Positions 26,464 to 35,288 of a stretch of DNA of 64,000 bases are shown here, one piece after another. How positions within the stretch are numbered: the first letter of the stretch is position 1; every line of letters starts with the position of its first letter. The stretch is from contig NZ_CP092487.1 in assembly GCF_022429565.1 (NCBI RefSeq), forward strand, positions 1,754,001 to 1,818,000, written 5' to 3'. Below the pieces are notes generated by a model. It ran no database searches and had not been told where the DNA came from. It saw only the letters and a list, made by a program, of their open reading frames with translations. Source of the stretch: Lutibacter sp. A64. Its GTDB lineage: Bacteria; Bacteroidota; Bacteroidia; Flavobacteriales; Flavobacteriaceae. The position numbers and the translations under genes were made by a program.

Positions 26464-27396
26464 TTAATGTGATTTTGATAGTTTTGCTATTCTTTCTAAT
26501 ATAATAATTACTGCAAAACCTACAAGTGCCAATAATATTGCCATTGTTAATTGGGCATCTCCTTCAAAAGAAAACGGGGAAATACTTTGCTCATTAAATG
26601 GTACTTTTACACCATGTGAATTTGTTCGCCATGTTAGTGTTTCTTTCCATGGCCAAATTTTATTTAAAGATCCTAAAATAAAACCTGTTAAAACAGCTAA
26701 TGTTAAATTTTTATAATGATTAAACAACCATTTTAACACTTTAGAAAAAGTTAACAAACCAACTACTCCTCCAGATATTACAATTGCTAACATTTTAAAA
26801 TCTCTATCGTGTATAGCATCTAAAACTGGTTTGTAGGCACCTAATAATACTAAAATAAATGAGCCTGAAATACCGGGTAATATCATAGCACAAATTGCCA
26901 ATGCTCCAGCTATAAACAAAAATAATGGTGAAGAATTTTCTGAAACTAAGGGCTGTAATGTAGTTATATAATAAGCTACAAGAGCACCAACCATAAATAA
27001 CACTACTGCTAAAGCGCTCCATCTAGTAATTTGCTTTCCTATAAACAAAATACTTGCTAAAACCAATCCAAAAAAGAAAGACCAAACAAGTATTGGTTTA
27101 TTTTCTAACAACCACGATATTAATTTAGCCAAAGATAGAATACTAATAAATATACCTATTAAAAGAGCTACTAAAAAATTACCATTTATTGTCTCCCAAA
27201 AAACCTTAAATCCCTTATTTTTTAATAATTTAATTGACGAAATTTTGATTGAACTAATAGAAGTTAATAATTCTTCATAAATACCAGAAATAAATGCTAT
27301 TGTTCCTCCTGACACACCCGGAACTACATCTGCAGCTCCCATAGCCATTCCTTTAAGTGTTATTACTAAATAGTGAATAAAATTTCTTTGTTGCAT
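26464..27396 (-). CDS. DUF368 polytopic membrane protein (copy 2), probable undecaprenyl-phosphate translocase
   Basis: 310 residues from ATG at 27396 (MQQRNFIHYLVI). Motifs GAADVVPGVSGGTIAFISGIYEEL and MILPGISGSFILVLLGAYKPVL match copy 1 and the family. The two copies are adjacent and in the same direction but clearly diverged, so the duplication is old and the products may have different substrates or form a heteromer. A TTG-initiated extension to 27417 is less likely than the ATG. Confidence 0.85.
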   Translation of the reverse strand: MQQRNFIHYLVITLKGMAMGAADVVPGVSGGTIAFISGIYEELLTSISSIKISSIKLLKNKGFKVFWETINGNFLVALLIGIFISILSLAKLISWLLENKPILVWSFFFGLVLASILFIGKQITRWSALAVVLFMVGALVAYYITTLQPLVSENSSPLFLFIAGALAICAMILPGISGSFILVLLGAYKPVLDAIHDRDFKMLAIVISGGVVGLLTFSKVLKWLFNHYKNLTLAVLTGFILGSLNKIWPWKETLTWRTNSHGVKVPFNEQSISPFSFEGDAQLTMAILLALVGFAVIIILERIAKLSKSH

Positions 27397-27427
27397 TTGT
27401 TTTTTGTTAAAAGACAAATGTAATATT

Positions 27428-28825
27428 TTATAATGAAGTATTTTTGAAATCGCTTATTATATCTACAACTTCTTGTCTTTTAAAAACCTCTGGAAACACC
27501 TCTTTAATTTCATTATGATATTCAAAATCGATGTTCAAACCATTTATTAAGTGTTTTTTTGCTTTAGAAAAATCGTTAAACTGAAAATAAATAGCACTTA
27601 ATCTATATTCTAATTCTGCAAAATCTTTAAAAACTTTTGAAGCTTTCTTTAAATTGATTAAAGCATCTTTATAATCACCTAAATAGCAAAGCACATCGCT
27701 TAAACCAACCCAAATTACAATATCAAAATCTTGCAATAAAATACAGTTTTGAAAACCTTTTACAGCTTCTTCAAAGAAATTTAATTTTAAATTAATTTCT
27801 GCATATTTTCTCCAATACAAACTATTTTTTTCATCTATTTCTATTGCTTTGTTAATATAAAACAACGCCTTATAATAGTTTTTATTTGAAATACTAATTT
27901 CGGCTATGGCTAACCATCCTTTATCTAATAATGGATCTTCGTGTACAGCTTTTTTATAAAATTGTATTGATAAAGTAGGTTTATTTAATTTTTCATAACA
28001 TTCTCCAATTCTTAAATACACAAACGAAGTTGGATCGTCTAAATCTATTGTAATTTTATAATTATCAATAGCTTCTTTATAACGTTTTAATTCTTCTAAA
28101 GTTTTAGCTTTTTCTAAATACCCACCCACAAAAGTATCATCAATTAAAACTGCATAATCAAATGCTCGCAAGGCTTCTTTATAATTTTCTAATATAAAAT
28201 ATTGCCTTCCTAATTGATGCCAAGCAACTTCACTATACGGGTCTTTATCTATATATTTATTTAAATAATCTACTGCCTCTATATGTTTGCCCTGCATATC
28301 ATAACAATAAATTACATTGTAAAGCGAAGAATAATCTTCAAAATCTACAGTTAAACATTTTGCAAAATTTAATCTAGCCTCATCAAAATTATCTAAAAAC
28401 AAATATTCCATACCAATCATAGCTAAAATATCGGCTTCATCATCGGTATACAATAAAGCAATTTTTAAATAATCAATAGCTTGTTGATGCTTATCGTTTT
28501 TAGAAAAGATACTTGCTTGCTGCACATAAATTTCTTCATTAGTAGGTTCTATAGCTTGAAGCTCTTTTAATAAACTTGTAGCTTCATCAAACTTACCGTC
28601 AAAAATCATTAATTCTGCTCTTAATAATTTTAACAAAATAGAATTTGGGTGCTGATGTAAGCCCAATTTAATGGCTTTTTTTGCTAAAGATATTTTTCCA
28701 GAATCTATATAGTAATGTATAATTTCTTCAAACTCAACAGAATCAAAGAAATAAATACTATTTGTTTTTAGCATTGATTCAAATTTAGTCAACGGCAAAT
28801 TATTTTCTCTAGGAGTTAAAGGCAT
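27428..28825 (-). CDS. Tetratricopeptide-repeat protein
   Basis: 465 residues without a signal peptide, made almost wholly of TPR units. Examples are AWHQLGRQYFILENYKEALRAFDYAVLID, AKTLEELKRYKEAIDNYKITIDL and GWLAIAEISISNKNYYKALFYINKAIEID, with Gly/Ala, Tyr and Pro spacing typical of TPRs. Such proteins are scaffolds for protein contacts; the partner is unknown. It is the first gene of the minus-strand cluster that includes both DUF368 genes and aroE, 31 bp upstream of copy 2. Confidence 0.88.
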   Translation of the reverse strand: MPLTPRENNLPLTKFESMLKTNSIYFFDSVEFEEIIHYYIDSGKISLAKKAIKLGLHQHPNSILLKLLRAELMIFDGKFDEATSLLKELQAIEPTNEEIYVQQASIFSKNDKHQQAIDYLKIALLYTDDEADILAMIGMEYLFLDNFDEARLNFAKCLTVDFEDYSSLYNVIYCYDMQGKHIEAVDYLNKYIDKDPYSEVAWHQLGRQYFILENYKEALRAFDYAVLIDDTFVGGYLEKAKTLEELKRYKEAIDNYKITIDLDDPTSFVYLRIGECYEKLNKPTLSIQFYKKAVHEDPLLDKGWLAIAEISISNKNYYKALFYINKAIEIDEKNSLYWRKYAEINLKLNFFEEAVKGFQNCILLQDFDIVIWVGLSDVLCYLGDYKDALINLKKASKVFKDFAELEYRLSAIYFQFNDFSKAKKHLINGLNIDFEYHNEIKEVFPEVFKRQEVVDIISDFKNTSL

Positions 28826-28930
28826 ATATAAAAATATATTAAATTACTACAAAAATAAAAGTACAAGAACAAATGCTTAATTTAATACTAAGTTCTAAAT
28901 GTTTTTAACAAATTAATTAACAAAATGGTT

Positions 28931-28957
28931 TATATTTGTATTCCAAACAATGTTTGG
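28931..28957 (+). promoter_or_regulatory. pyrR promoter -7 box and overlapping palindrome at the transcript start
   Basis: TATATTTG at 28931-28938 matches the -7 consensus. Directly after it, at 28943-28957, is a perfect inverted repeat CCAAAC-AAT-GTTTGG. Transcription would start at about 28944, so the palindrome would be an operator at the start site or a hairpin at the very 5' end of the mRNA. Confidence 0.6.
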
Positions 28958-28964
28958 TATTGCA

Positions 28965-29504
28965 ATGAGCAAAAAAATTCTACTTAATTCTAAAGAAATT
29001 CACATTATTTTACATCGATTGGCATGTCAGCTAATCGAAAATCATAATAATTTTGAAAACACCGTACTTATTGGTATTCAGCCTAGAGGTATTTATCTAG
29101 CTGAAAGATTGGTTTCTATTTTAAAGGAAGATTACAACATCTCTAATGTAAAATTAGGGCAATTAGATATTACTTTTTACAGAGACGATTTTAGAAGACG
29201 TGGCGAACCTATAGAAGCTAATAAAACCAATATTAATTTTATTGTTGAAGATAAAAATGTTGTTTTTATTGATGATGTTTTATATTCTGGTAGAAGTATT
29301 AGAGCTGCTTTAACAGCAATTCAATCGTTTGGAAGACCAATTGATATTGAATTACTAGTGCTAATCGACAGAAGATTTAGCAGACATTTACCTATTCAGC
29401 CAAATTACAGAGGAAGACAAGTAGATGTTATCAATGAAGAAAGAGTTACTGTAAATTGGAAAGAAAAAGACGGTAAAGATGCCGTATATATTATAAATAA
29501 TTAA
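28965..29504 (+). CDS. pyrR: PyrR-type phosphoribosyltransferase (pyrimidine operon regulator / uracil phosphoribosyltransferase)
   Basis: 179 residues from the ATG at 28965 (MSKKILLNSKEIHII), chosen over the ATG at 28950 because the latter lies inside the promoter palindrome and homologues begin like this. The PRPP-binding loop VVFIDDVLYSGRSIRAAL is present, with GIQPRGIYLAERL and LGQLDITFYRDDFRRR typical of PyrR. In Bacillus PyrR controls pyr genes by RNA attenuation; here no attenuator is obvious. It is followed 4 bp later by pyrB. Confidence 0.93.
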   Translation: MSKKILLNSKEIHIILHRLACQLIENHNNFENTVLIGIQPRGIYLAERLVSILKEDYNISNVKLGQLDITFYRDDFRRRGEPIEANKTNINFIVEDKNVVFIDDVLYSGRSIRAALTAIQSFGRPIDIELLVLIDRRFSRHLPIQPNYRGRQVDVINEERVTVNWKEKDGKDAVYIINN

Positions 29505-29508
29505 TTAC

Positions 29509-30447
29509 ATGAGTCAGTTAAGCGTACAACATCTTTTAGGTATAAAGCATTTAAAAAGAAGTGATATTGATTTAATTTTTGAAACTGCAGATCATTTTAA
29601 AGAAGTAATTAATCGTCCTATTAAAAAAGTACCATCGTTAAGAGATATTACTATTGCAAATTTATTTTTTGAAAATAGTACACGAACAAAACTTTCGTTT
29701 GAATTGGCTGAGAAACGTTTATCGGCAGATGTTATAAACTTTTCAGCAAATCAATCATCCGTTAAAAAAGGAGAAACTTTAATAGATACTGCAAACAATA
29801 TTTTATCAATGAAAGTTGATTTAATTGTAATGCGACATTCAAATGTTGGTGCCTGTGATTTTTTGTCTAAACACGTAGATGCTAAAATTGTTAACGCAGG
29901 AGATGGCACACATGAACACCCAACACAAGCACTTTTAGACTCTTATTCTATTAGAGAAAAATTAGGAGATGTTGCTGGTAAAAAAGTGGTAATTGTTGGT
30001 GATATTTTACACTCTAGAGTTGCTTTATCTAATATTTATGCTCTTAAATTACAAGGTGCAGAAGTAAAGGTTTGTGGTCCAAAAACTTTAATACCTAAAT
30101 ATATTGAAAGTTTAGGTGTTGGTATAGAATGTAATATTAAAAAAGCTTTAGAATGGTGCGATGTTGCCAATGTTTTAAGAGTGCAAAACGAACGTATGGC
30201 AATTAATTATTTTCCATCAACCAGAGAATACTCACAATTATTTGGTATAAACAAACAACTTTTAGACAGTCTTAACAAAAAAATTGTTATTATGCACCCA
30301 GGACCAATAAATAGAGGTGTAGAATTAACAAGTGATGTTGCCGATTCTGGACAATCTATTATATTAAATCAAGTTGAAAATGGTGTTGCCATAAGAATGG
30401 CTGTAATTTATTTATTAGCACAACAAATTGAAAGGCATAAACAATAA
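29509..30447 (+). CDS. pyrB: Aspartate carbamoyltransferase catalytic subunit
   Basis: 312 residues, normal family length. Carbamoyl-phosphate site FFENSTRTKLSFELAEKRL, MRHSNVGACDFL, HPTQALLDSYSIREKLG, VVIVGDILHSRVALSN and IMHPGPINRGVEL are all present. It makes carbamoyl-aspartate, the first committed step of pyrimidine synthesis. No pyrI regulatory subunit is adjacent. It is the second gene of the pyrR-pyrB operon, and the next small gene starts 91 bp after its stop. Confidence 0.96.
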   Translation: MSQLSVQHLLGIKHLKRSDIDLIFETADHFKEVINRPIKKVPSLRDITIANLFFENSTRTKLSFELAEKRLSADVINFSANQSSVKKGETLIDTANNILSMKVDLIVMRHSNVGACDFLSKHVDAKIVNAGDGTHEHPTQALLDSYSIREKLGDVAGKKVVIVGDILHSRVALSNIYALKLQGAEVKVCGPKTLIPKYIESLGVGIECNIKKALEWCDVANVLRVQNERMAINYFPSTREYSQLFGINKQLLDSLNKKIVIMHPGPINRGVELTSDVADSGQSIILNQVENGVAIRMAVIYLLAQQIERHKQ

Positions 30448-30538
30448 AACAAGTAAATTACTTAGTTTATTTCCTGACCCAAAAACCAATCTTAAAGTTG
30501 AGCGGTATTTAAACACGTCCGCTAATAAAAAGTACACT

Positions 30539-30871
30539 ATGAAAATAACAAAAACTAAAAAATATACAACCATAAAACCAACTGAAGAATCATTAACTAT
30601 TTTTCTTAACAATCTAGAAAATAATTTATTAGATTTTAAAGATGAACATTTAATTTTAGATTTTTCAGAAAAAATTAACACTACACTAAAAGAATTATTG
30701 TTATTTTTGAAGATAAGTAACAAACACCGTGAAAACGGCACAAGTTTTGTTATTATTTTTGAAGGAATAGATATAGATGAAATTCCCGAAGAAATTAATA
30801 TCGTACCAACTTTTACTGAAGCGTTAGACATTATAGAAATGGATGCGATTGAACGAGATTTAGGATTTTAA
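30539..30871 (+). CDS. Small STAS-like protein between pyrB and rnz
   Basis: 110 residues from ATG at 30539 (MKITKTKKYTTIKPTEESL). The pattern of HLILDFSEKINTTLKELLLFLKIS and then SFVIIFEGIDIDEIPEEINIVPTFTEALDIIEMDAIERDLGF looks like a STAS (anti-sigma antagonist-like) fold, ending with a conserved-looking EAxDIIxMDxIERDLGF tail. A longer frame overlapping pyrB from 30428 is less likely. Homologues are often found next to rnz in flavobacteria; function unknown. Confidence 0.7.
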   Translation: MKITKTKKYTTIKPTEESLTIFLNNLENNLLDFKDEHLILDFSEKINTTLKELLLFLKISNKHRENGTSFVIIFEGIDIDEIPEEINIVPTFTEALDIIEMDAIERDLGF

Positions 30872-30888
30872 AAACAATAGGCTTATTG

Positions 30889-31248
30889 ATGAAAAAACTA
30901 CTTTTAATAATATTTTTATTGACATTCACTTTTTCTTACACTCAAGAAAAGGACAGTCATGCTATTATTAAAAAAAATGAACCTATTTCAACAACACTAT
31001 TAGCTGTCACCGCTTCACCAAATCCATTAACAACCAGAACTCGCATTAAATTTACATCTACTAAAAATCAATTAGTAGAATTTACTGTTAAAAATCTAGT
31101 AGGAAAAACGGTTTACTTAGAAAAAGTAAATGCAAAAAGAGGAACAAATACATTTCAATTTAATCGTAATAATTTAAATAATGGAATGTACATATACTCT
31201 TTACAATCCGATTCTGAAATTATATCAAAAAGATTAGTTATTCGATGA
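30889..31248 (+). CDS. Short secreted protein consisting mainly of a type IX (Por) secretion C-terminal sorting domain
   Basis: 119 residues starting MKKLLLIIFLLTFTFSYTQEK, a signal peptide. Residues from about 40 to the end (ASPNPLTTRTRIKFT... VEFTVKNLVGKTVY...GMYIYSLQSDSEIISKRLVIR) match a T9SS type A sorting domain, with its opening SPNP and closing KRLVIR. Normally this domain is fused to a large cargo; here there is almost no cargo. The stop overlaps the rnz start by 4 bp (ATGA). Confidence 0.8.
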   Translation: MKKLLLIIFLLTFTFSYTQEKDSHAIIKKNEPISTTLLAVTASPNPLTTRTRIKFTSTKNQLVEFTVKNLVGKTVYLEKVNAKRGTNTFQFNRNNLNNGMYIYSLQSDSEIISKRLVIR

Positions 31249-32165
31249 GTTTAAAACTCACTATTTTAGGTTGTCATTCTGCTACACCAAGAGTAAATGC
31301 ACACCCAACAGCTCAATATTTAGAAATTAAAAATCACAACTTTTTAATTGATTGTGGCGAAGGCACACAAGTACAACTACGTAAATACGGTATTAAATTT
31401 TCAAAAATTAAGCATATTTTTATTTCGCACTTACACGGCGATCATTTTTTTGGTTTAGTTGGTTTAATCTCTACGTTTAGATTGCTAAATAGAGAAACTG
31501 AATTACATGTCTACGGCCCAAAAGGTATTAAAGAACTAATAACACTACAGCTTAAACTTTCAAATTCTTGGACACATTATCCATTATATTTTCACGAGCT
31601 AACAAACACAGTAAGTGAATTAATTTTTGAAGATGACAAAGTTGAAGTACACACCATACCTTTAAACCATAGAATTTATACCAACGGATTTTTATTTAAA
31701 GAAAAGCTAGGCGAACGTAAATTAAACATGAATGCCATTGCTAAATATAAAGAAATTGAAATTTGTGATTATCAAAATTTAAAGAATGGAAGAGATTTTA
31801 AATTAACAAATGGCACTATTTTAAAAAATGAAGAACTAACATTAGAACCTGCAACTCCTAAAAGTTATGCTTTCTGTAGTGATACCACCTATCTTCCTAA
31901 CCAGTTACCTCCTATAATTAAAAATGTAAACTGTCTATACCATGAATCTACATTTTTAAAAGACAAAGAGGATCTTGCTACAACTACTAAACACTCAACA
32001 GCCGAACAAGCTGCTAAAATTGCATTACAAGCAAATGTGCAACAACTTATTATTGGTCATTATAGTGGTAGGTATAAAAATATTGAAGTTTTTAAAACTG
32101 AAGCTCAAGAAGTTTTTAAAAACACACATTTAGCAGAAGCAGGAAAAGTTTTTGAAATTAACTAA
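31245..32165 (+). CDS. rnz: Ribonuclease Z (tRNA 3' processing endonuclease)
   Basis: 306 residues of the beta-lactamase fold. Zinc motif SHLHGDHFFGLVG (HxHxDH), HPTAQYLEIKNHNFLIDCGEGTQVQLRKYG and the late HSTAEQAAKIAL with GHYSGRY are classic RNase Z features. It trims the 3' ends of tRNA precursors; this fits the tRNA-Arg and tmRNA here, which do not encode CCA. Start ATG overlaps the previous stop, indicating coupling. Confidence 0.95.
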   Translation: MSLKLTILGCHSATPRVNAHPTAQYLEIKNHNFLIDCGEGTQVQLRKYGIKFSKIKHIFISHLHGDHFFGLVGLISTFRLLNRETELHVYGPKGIKELITLQLKLSNSWTHYPLYFHELTNTVSELIFEDDKVEVHTIPLNHRIYTNGFLFKEKLGERKLNMNAIAKYKEIEICDYQNLKNGRDFKLTNGTILKNEELTLEPATPKSYAFCSDTTYLPNQLPPIIKNVNCLYHESTFLKDKEDLATTTKHSTAEQAAKIALQANVQQLIIGHYSGRYKNIEVFKTEAQEVFKNTHLAEAGKVFEIN

Positions 32166-32207
32166 TTTTACAATTTAGCTCACCTATTTTTTTGATTTTT
32201 TTACACA

Positions 32208-33443
32208 ATGAAAAAAGAACCGATTGCCATTCTAATCAACAACAATGTTGATAAAAGACATTTTATAGCTACCATTTTAGGTAAAAACGCTTCAGAAAAA
32301 TTACATAAATACAACAATTTAAAAGGTTTTTTATTTTCAGACATTGCTATTAAAAAATATATTGAAGAAGAATATAAATACGATATTGTTAAAATAGCAA
32401 CAAATAATAACAGAAAATTAAGTGAATTTTCAACAGGTGAACGTAGAAAAATATTTTTAAAATACTGTTTAAATCAAAAACCAGATTTTATAATATTTGA
32501 TAGTATTTTTGATCATTTAGACAGGACTTCACAAATAGAATTAGCTGATAAAATTAAAGATCTTTCTAAAGATTTTGAAATAATTCAACTTGTTAATAGA
32601 ACAGATGATATTCTCAATTTTATTGAAACAAAATACCAAATAGAAGACAATAATTTTAACTTACAACAACTTAAAACTAATAACAAAACTTATACTTCTA
32701 TCTTTAAAAATGAAATACCAAATGCCTTAAAAAAAATCAAATTTGAAGAAGATACTCTTGTACAGTTTAACAATGTTTGTGTAAATTACAATAATAGACC
32801 TATTGTAAAAAACATAAATTGGACTGTTAAGAAGGGTGAATTTTGGCAGTTAATTGGTCCAAATGGAGCTGGAAAAAGCACTTTATTATCATTAATTACT
32901 GGAGAAAATCCAAAAGCTTACGGACAAGACATCTATATTTTTGGTCAAAAAAAAGGAAGTGGAGAAAGTATTTGGGACTTAAAAAAACGAATTGGCTATT
33001 TTTCAACTACAATAACAGAACTTTTCAATCGTAACCAAACTTTAGAACACCTAATACTATCTGGTTATTTTGATTCTATTGGTCTTTATAAAAAACCACA
33101 AAAAACACAACTATACACAGTAGAGCAATGGCTTAAGATCATTAAATTATCGGCTTATAAAAACACACCATTTCTTAAACTTTCATCGGGTCAACAAAGA
33201 ATTGCTTTAATAATACGCGCTATAATTAAACAACCCCCTCTTTTAATTTTAGATGAACCTCTAGAAGGTTTAGATGATAAAAATACAACGTTGGTTACAC
33301 AACTAATTAACTTACTTGTTTTAAAAACAGAAATAACAATACTCTATGTTTCACATAGAATGGAGCCTAGATTATTACCTAAAACTATTTTTAAACTTAC
33401 CCCAAGTAAAGAAGGCTCTATTGGAGAAATCTTAAAAAAATAA
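32208..33443 (+). CDS. Tandem ABC ATPase with degenerate N-terminal domain
   Basis: 411 residues with two ABC domains and no membrane segment. The C-terminal domain is complete: Walker A LIGPNGAGKS, signature LSSGQQRIAL, Walker B LLILDEPLEGLD, and SHRMEP for the H-loop. The N-terminal half keeps a signature-like STGERRK and a Walker B-like FIIFDSIFDHLD but has no P-loop where one should be (INNNVDKRHF). This is like ModF/ABC-F-style proteins with two unequal domains; a role in molybdate uptake is not supported by neighbours. Cytosolic, function unknown. Confidence 0.82.
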   Translation: MKKEPIAILINNNVDKRHFIATILGKNASEKLHKYNNLKGFLFSDIAIKKYIEEEYKYDIVKIATNNNRKLSEFSTGERRKIFLKYCLNQKPDFIIFDSIFDHLDRTSQIELADKIKDLSKDFEIIQLVNRTDDILNFIETKYQIEDNNFNLQQLKTNNKTYTSIFKNEIPNALKKIKFEEDTLVQFNNVCVNYNNRPIVKNINWTVKKGEFWQLIGPNGAGKSTLLSLITGENPKAYGQDIYIFGQKKGSGESIWDLKKRIGYFSTTITELFNRNQTLEHLILSGYFDSIGLYKKPQKTQLYTVEQWLKIIKLSAYKNTPFLKLSSGQQRIALIIRAIIKQPPLLILDEPLEGLDDKNTTLVTQLINLLVLKTEITILYVSHRMEPRLLPKTIFKLTPSKEGSIGEILKK

Positions 33444-33457
33444 TTATTTGTCTTATA

Positions 33458-33820
33458 TTAATAAGCTCCAATACTTAATAAAACTAACGTACAAGCCTGC
33501 TCAAATTTAATTGCATTATTGGCTAATATTTTTTCGAACGCAATATTTTCTGTTCCAGGATTAAAAATTACACGCTTTGGCTTTAAACTTACTATATAAT
33601 TGTAATATTCTTCTTGATTTTTAGCATTTAAATAAAGTGTAACAGTATGTATGTTTTCAAAAGCTTCTTTAGTAGTAACTATATCAACATCTAAAATTGT
33701 TCCTTTTTTTATACCCAAGGCTTTTACTTCAACCTTATTTTCTAACAATTTTTTAACAGCTTTATTAGAATACCTACTAGGATTTATGGACGCTCCTATT
33801 ACTAATGTTTTAAGACTCAT
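33458..33820 (-). CDS. CoA-binding (YccU-like) domain protein
   Basis: 120 residues: MSLKTLVIGASINPSRYSNKAVKKLLENK is the nucleotide-binding start of the CoA-binding Rossmann domain, followed by TLYLNAKNQEEYYNYI and KRVIFNPGTEN. The full-length family (about 120-140 residues) has this form only. Its metabolic role is not known. It is convergent with the ABC gene. Confidence 0.85.
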   Translation of the reverse strand: MSLKTLVIGASINPSRYSNKAVKKLLENKVEVKALGIKKGTILDVDIVTTKEAFENIHTVTLYLNAKNQEEYYNYIVSLKPKRVIFNPGTENIAFEKILANNAIKFEQACTLVLLSIGAY

Positions 33821-33963
33821 TTAATAAAAATTATTTAACAATTTTTTAACTTTACTAATTACAACAATTAAACATTAAAATCGTCATAGGTATATAATTG
33901 TAATTTAAATTTTAAAAAAATAAAAGGGTATAGTAATTATTTGAATTAATCGACTTCACCCTC

Positions 33964-34003
33964 AAAAAAAAGCCTCTAAACTTGCATTCTGAGGCTTTTT
34001 TCT
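33964..34003 (-). terminator. Intrinsic terminator after the fabH-type gene
   Basis: AGCCTC (33971-33976) pairs with GAGGCT (33991-33996), extended by A and T runs on both sides to a stem of 12-13 bp. On the minus strand it follows the ketoacyl-synthase gene directly and ends in a T run. Confidence 0.8.
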
Positions 34004-34012
34004 TTTAAATTA

Positions 34013-35020
34013 TTACCATCTAATAATAACACTCCCCCAAGTAAAACCACTTCCAAAAGCAGCTAAAACAACAAGATCATTATCTTTAATTTTTCCTTGC
34101 TCCCAAGCTTCGGTTAACGCAATAATAACAGATGCTGCAGTTGTATTTCCATACTTTTGAATATTGCTATGAACTTTATCATCTGTTAATTTAAATTTCT
34201 TTTGAATAAATTGTGTGATACGCAAGTTTGCTTGATGCGGAATTAACATATCAATATCTGCAGCTTCTAAATTGCTTTTTGTTAAACCTTCTATAATAGC
34301 TTCAGAAAAACGAACAACAGCATGCTTAAACACAAAAGTACCATTCATATAAGGATAGTAAGACACGTCATTTTCATCGTTTTCTTCTAAAAGTTGTGGT
34401 ACCCAATGCTTTATACTTGGGGCTAAAACAGTTAATTCTTCGGCATGTTTTCCTTCCGAATGCAAATGAGAAGATAAAATACCTTTTGTATTATCTTCTG
34501 TTCTAGACAATACTGCTGCACCTGCACCATCACCAAAAATTACAGAAACACCTCTACCTCTTGTAGTTTTATCTAATCCTCCTGAATGAAATTCTGAACC
34601 AACAACTAGAACATTTTTATACATACCTGTTTTAATAAATTGATCGGCAACAGACATTGCATAAATAAACCCAGAACATTGGTTTCTTATATCAACAGCT
34701 CCAACAGTACGCATTTCTAACATTTCTTGAATTTGAACGCCACAACCAGGAAAATAGTAATCTGGACTTAAAGTAGCAAATACAATAAAATCAATATCTT
34801 TTGAAGTTAACCCCGCACGCTCTATTGCAATTCTTGATGCTTTTGCACCCATTACAGCCGATGTATCTTCACTTCCCTCTTTAATCCACCTGCGTTCTTT
34901 TATACCTGTTCTCTCCTGAATCCAGGAATCATTGGTATCCATCATTTTGGATAAATCATCATTTGTAACAACGTTATCAGGCACATAATAACCAAGTCCT
35001 GTTATTTTAGAATTATACAT
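34013..35020 (-). CDS. Beta-ketoacyl-ACP synthase III (FabH-type)
   Basis: 335 residues. The catalytic triad is Cys115 (IRNQCSGF), His262 (IPHQANLR) and Asn292 (KYGNTTAAS), as in KAS III enzymes. It starts fatty-acid synthesis or makes related ketoacyl products from acyl-CoA and malonyl-ACP. The gene stands alone, not next to rpmF/plsX where the housekeeping fabH usually sits, so this may be a second KAS III with another substrate. It has its own terminator. Confidence 0.9.
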   Translation of the reverse strand: MYNSKITGLGYYVPDNVVTNDDLSKMMDTNDSWIQERTGIKERRWIKEGSEDTSAVMGAKASRIAIERAGLTSKDIDFIVFATLSPDYYFPGCGVQIQEMLEMRTVGAVDIRNQCSGFIYAMSVADQFIKTGMYKNVLVVGSEFHSGGLDKTTRGRGVSVIFGDGAGAAVLSRTEDNTKGILSSHLHSEGKHAEELTVLAPSIKHWVPQLLEENDENDVSYYPYMNGTFVFKHAVVRFSEAIIEGLTKSNLEAADIDMLIPHQANLRITQFIQKKFKLTDDKVHSNIQKYGNTTAASVIIALTEAWEQGKIKDNDLVVLAAFGSGFTWGSVIIRW

Positions 35021-35288
35021 ATTTTTTATATTTTGTTATAGTATTTTCAAACCCTGTAAAACACTAATTCTTTTACAGCTACTACAATAGTAATTAAATT
35101 AATACTAAAAATAAACAGATTTCTTAGAATTTTTTAAAAAAAAGCAAGAATTATTTAATATTTCAAAAAACTTATTTTTTGATTAATATTTAGTATTTTA
35201 ACATAAAAATTCCTTTTAACATTTTATTAATAAGATTGTTAGTCTTGTTTTATTAGATTTAACAACAATCAGTTTAAACAATTTTAAT

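Noticed and set aside
28950-28964. Upstream ATG as start of pyrR
   Set aside because: It lies inside the palindrome at the predicted transcript start, and the family N-terminus begins at the second ATG.
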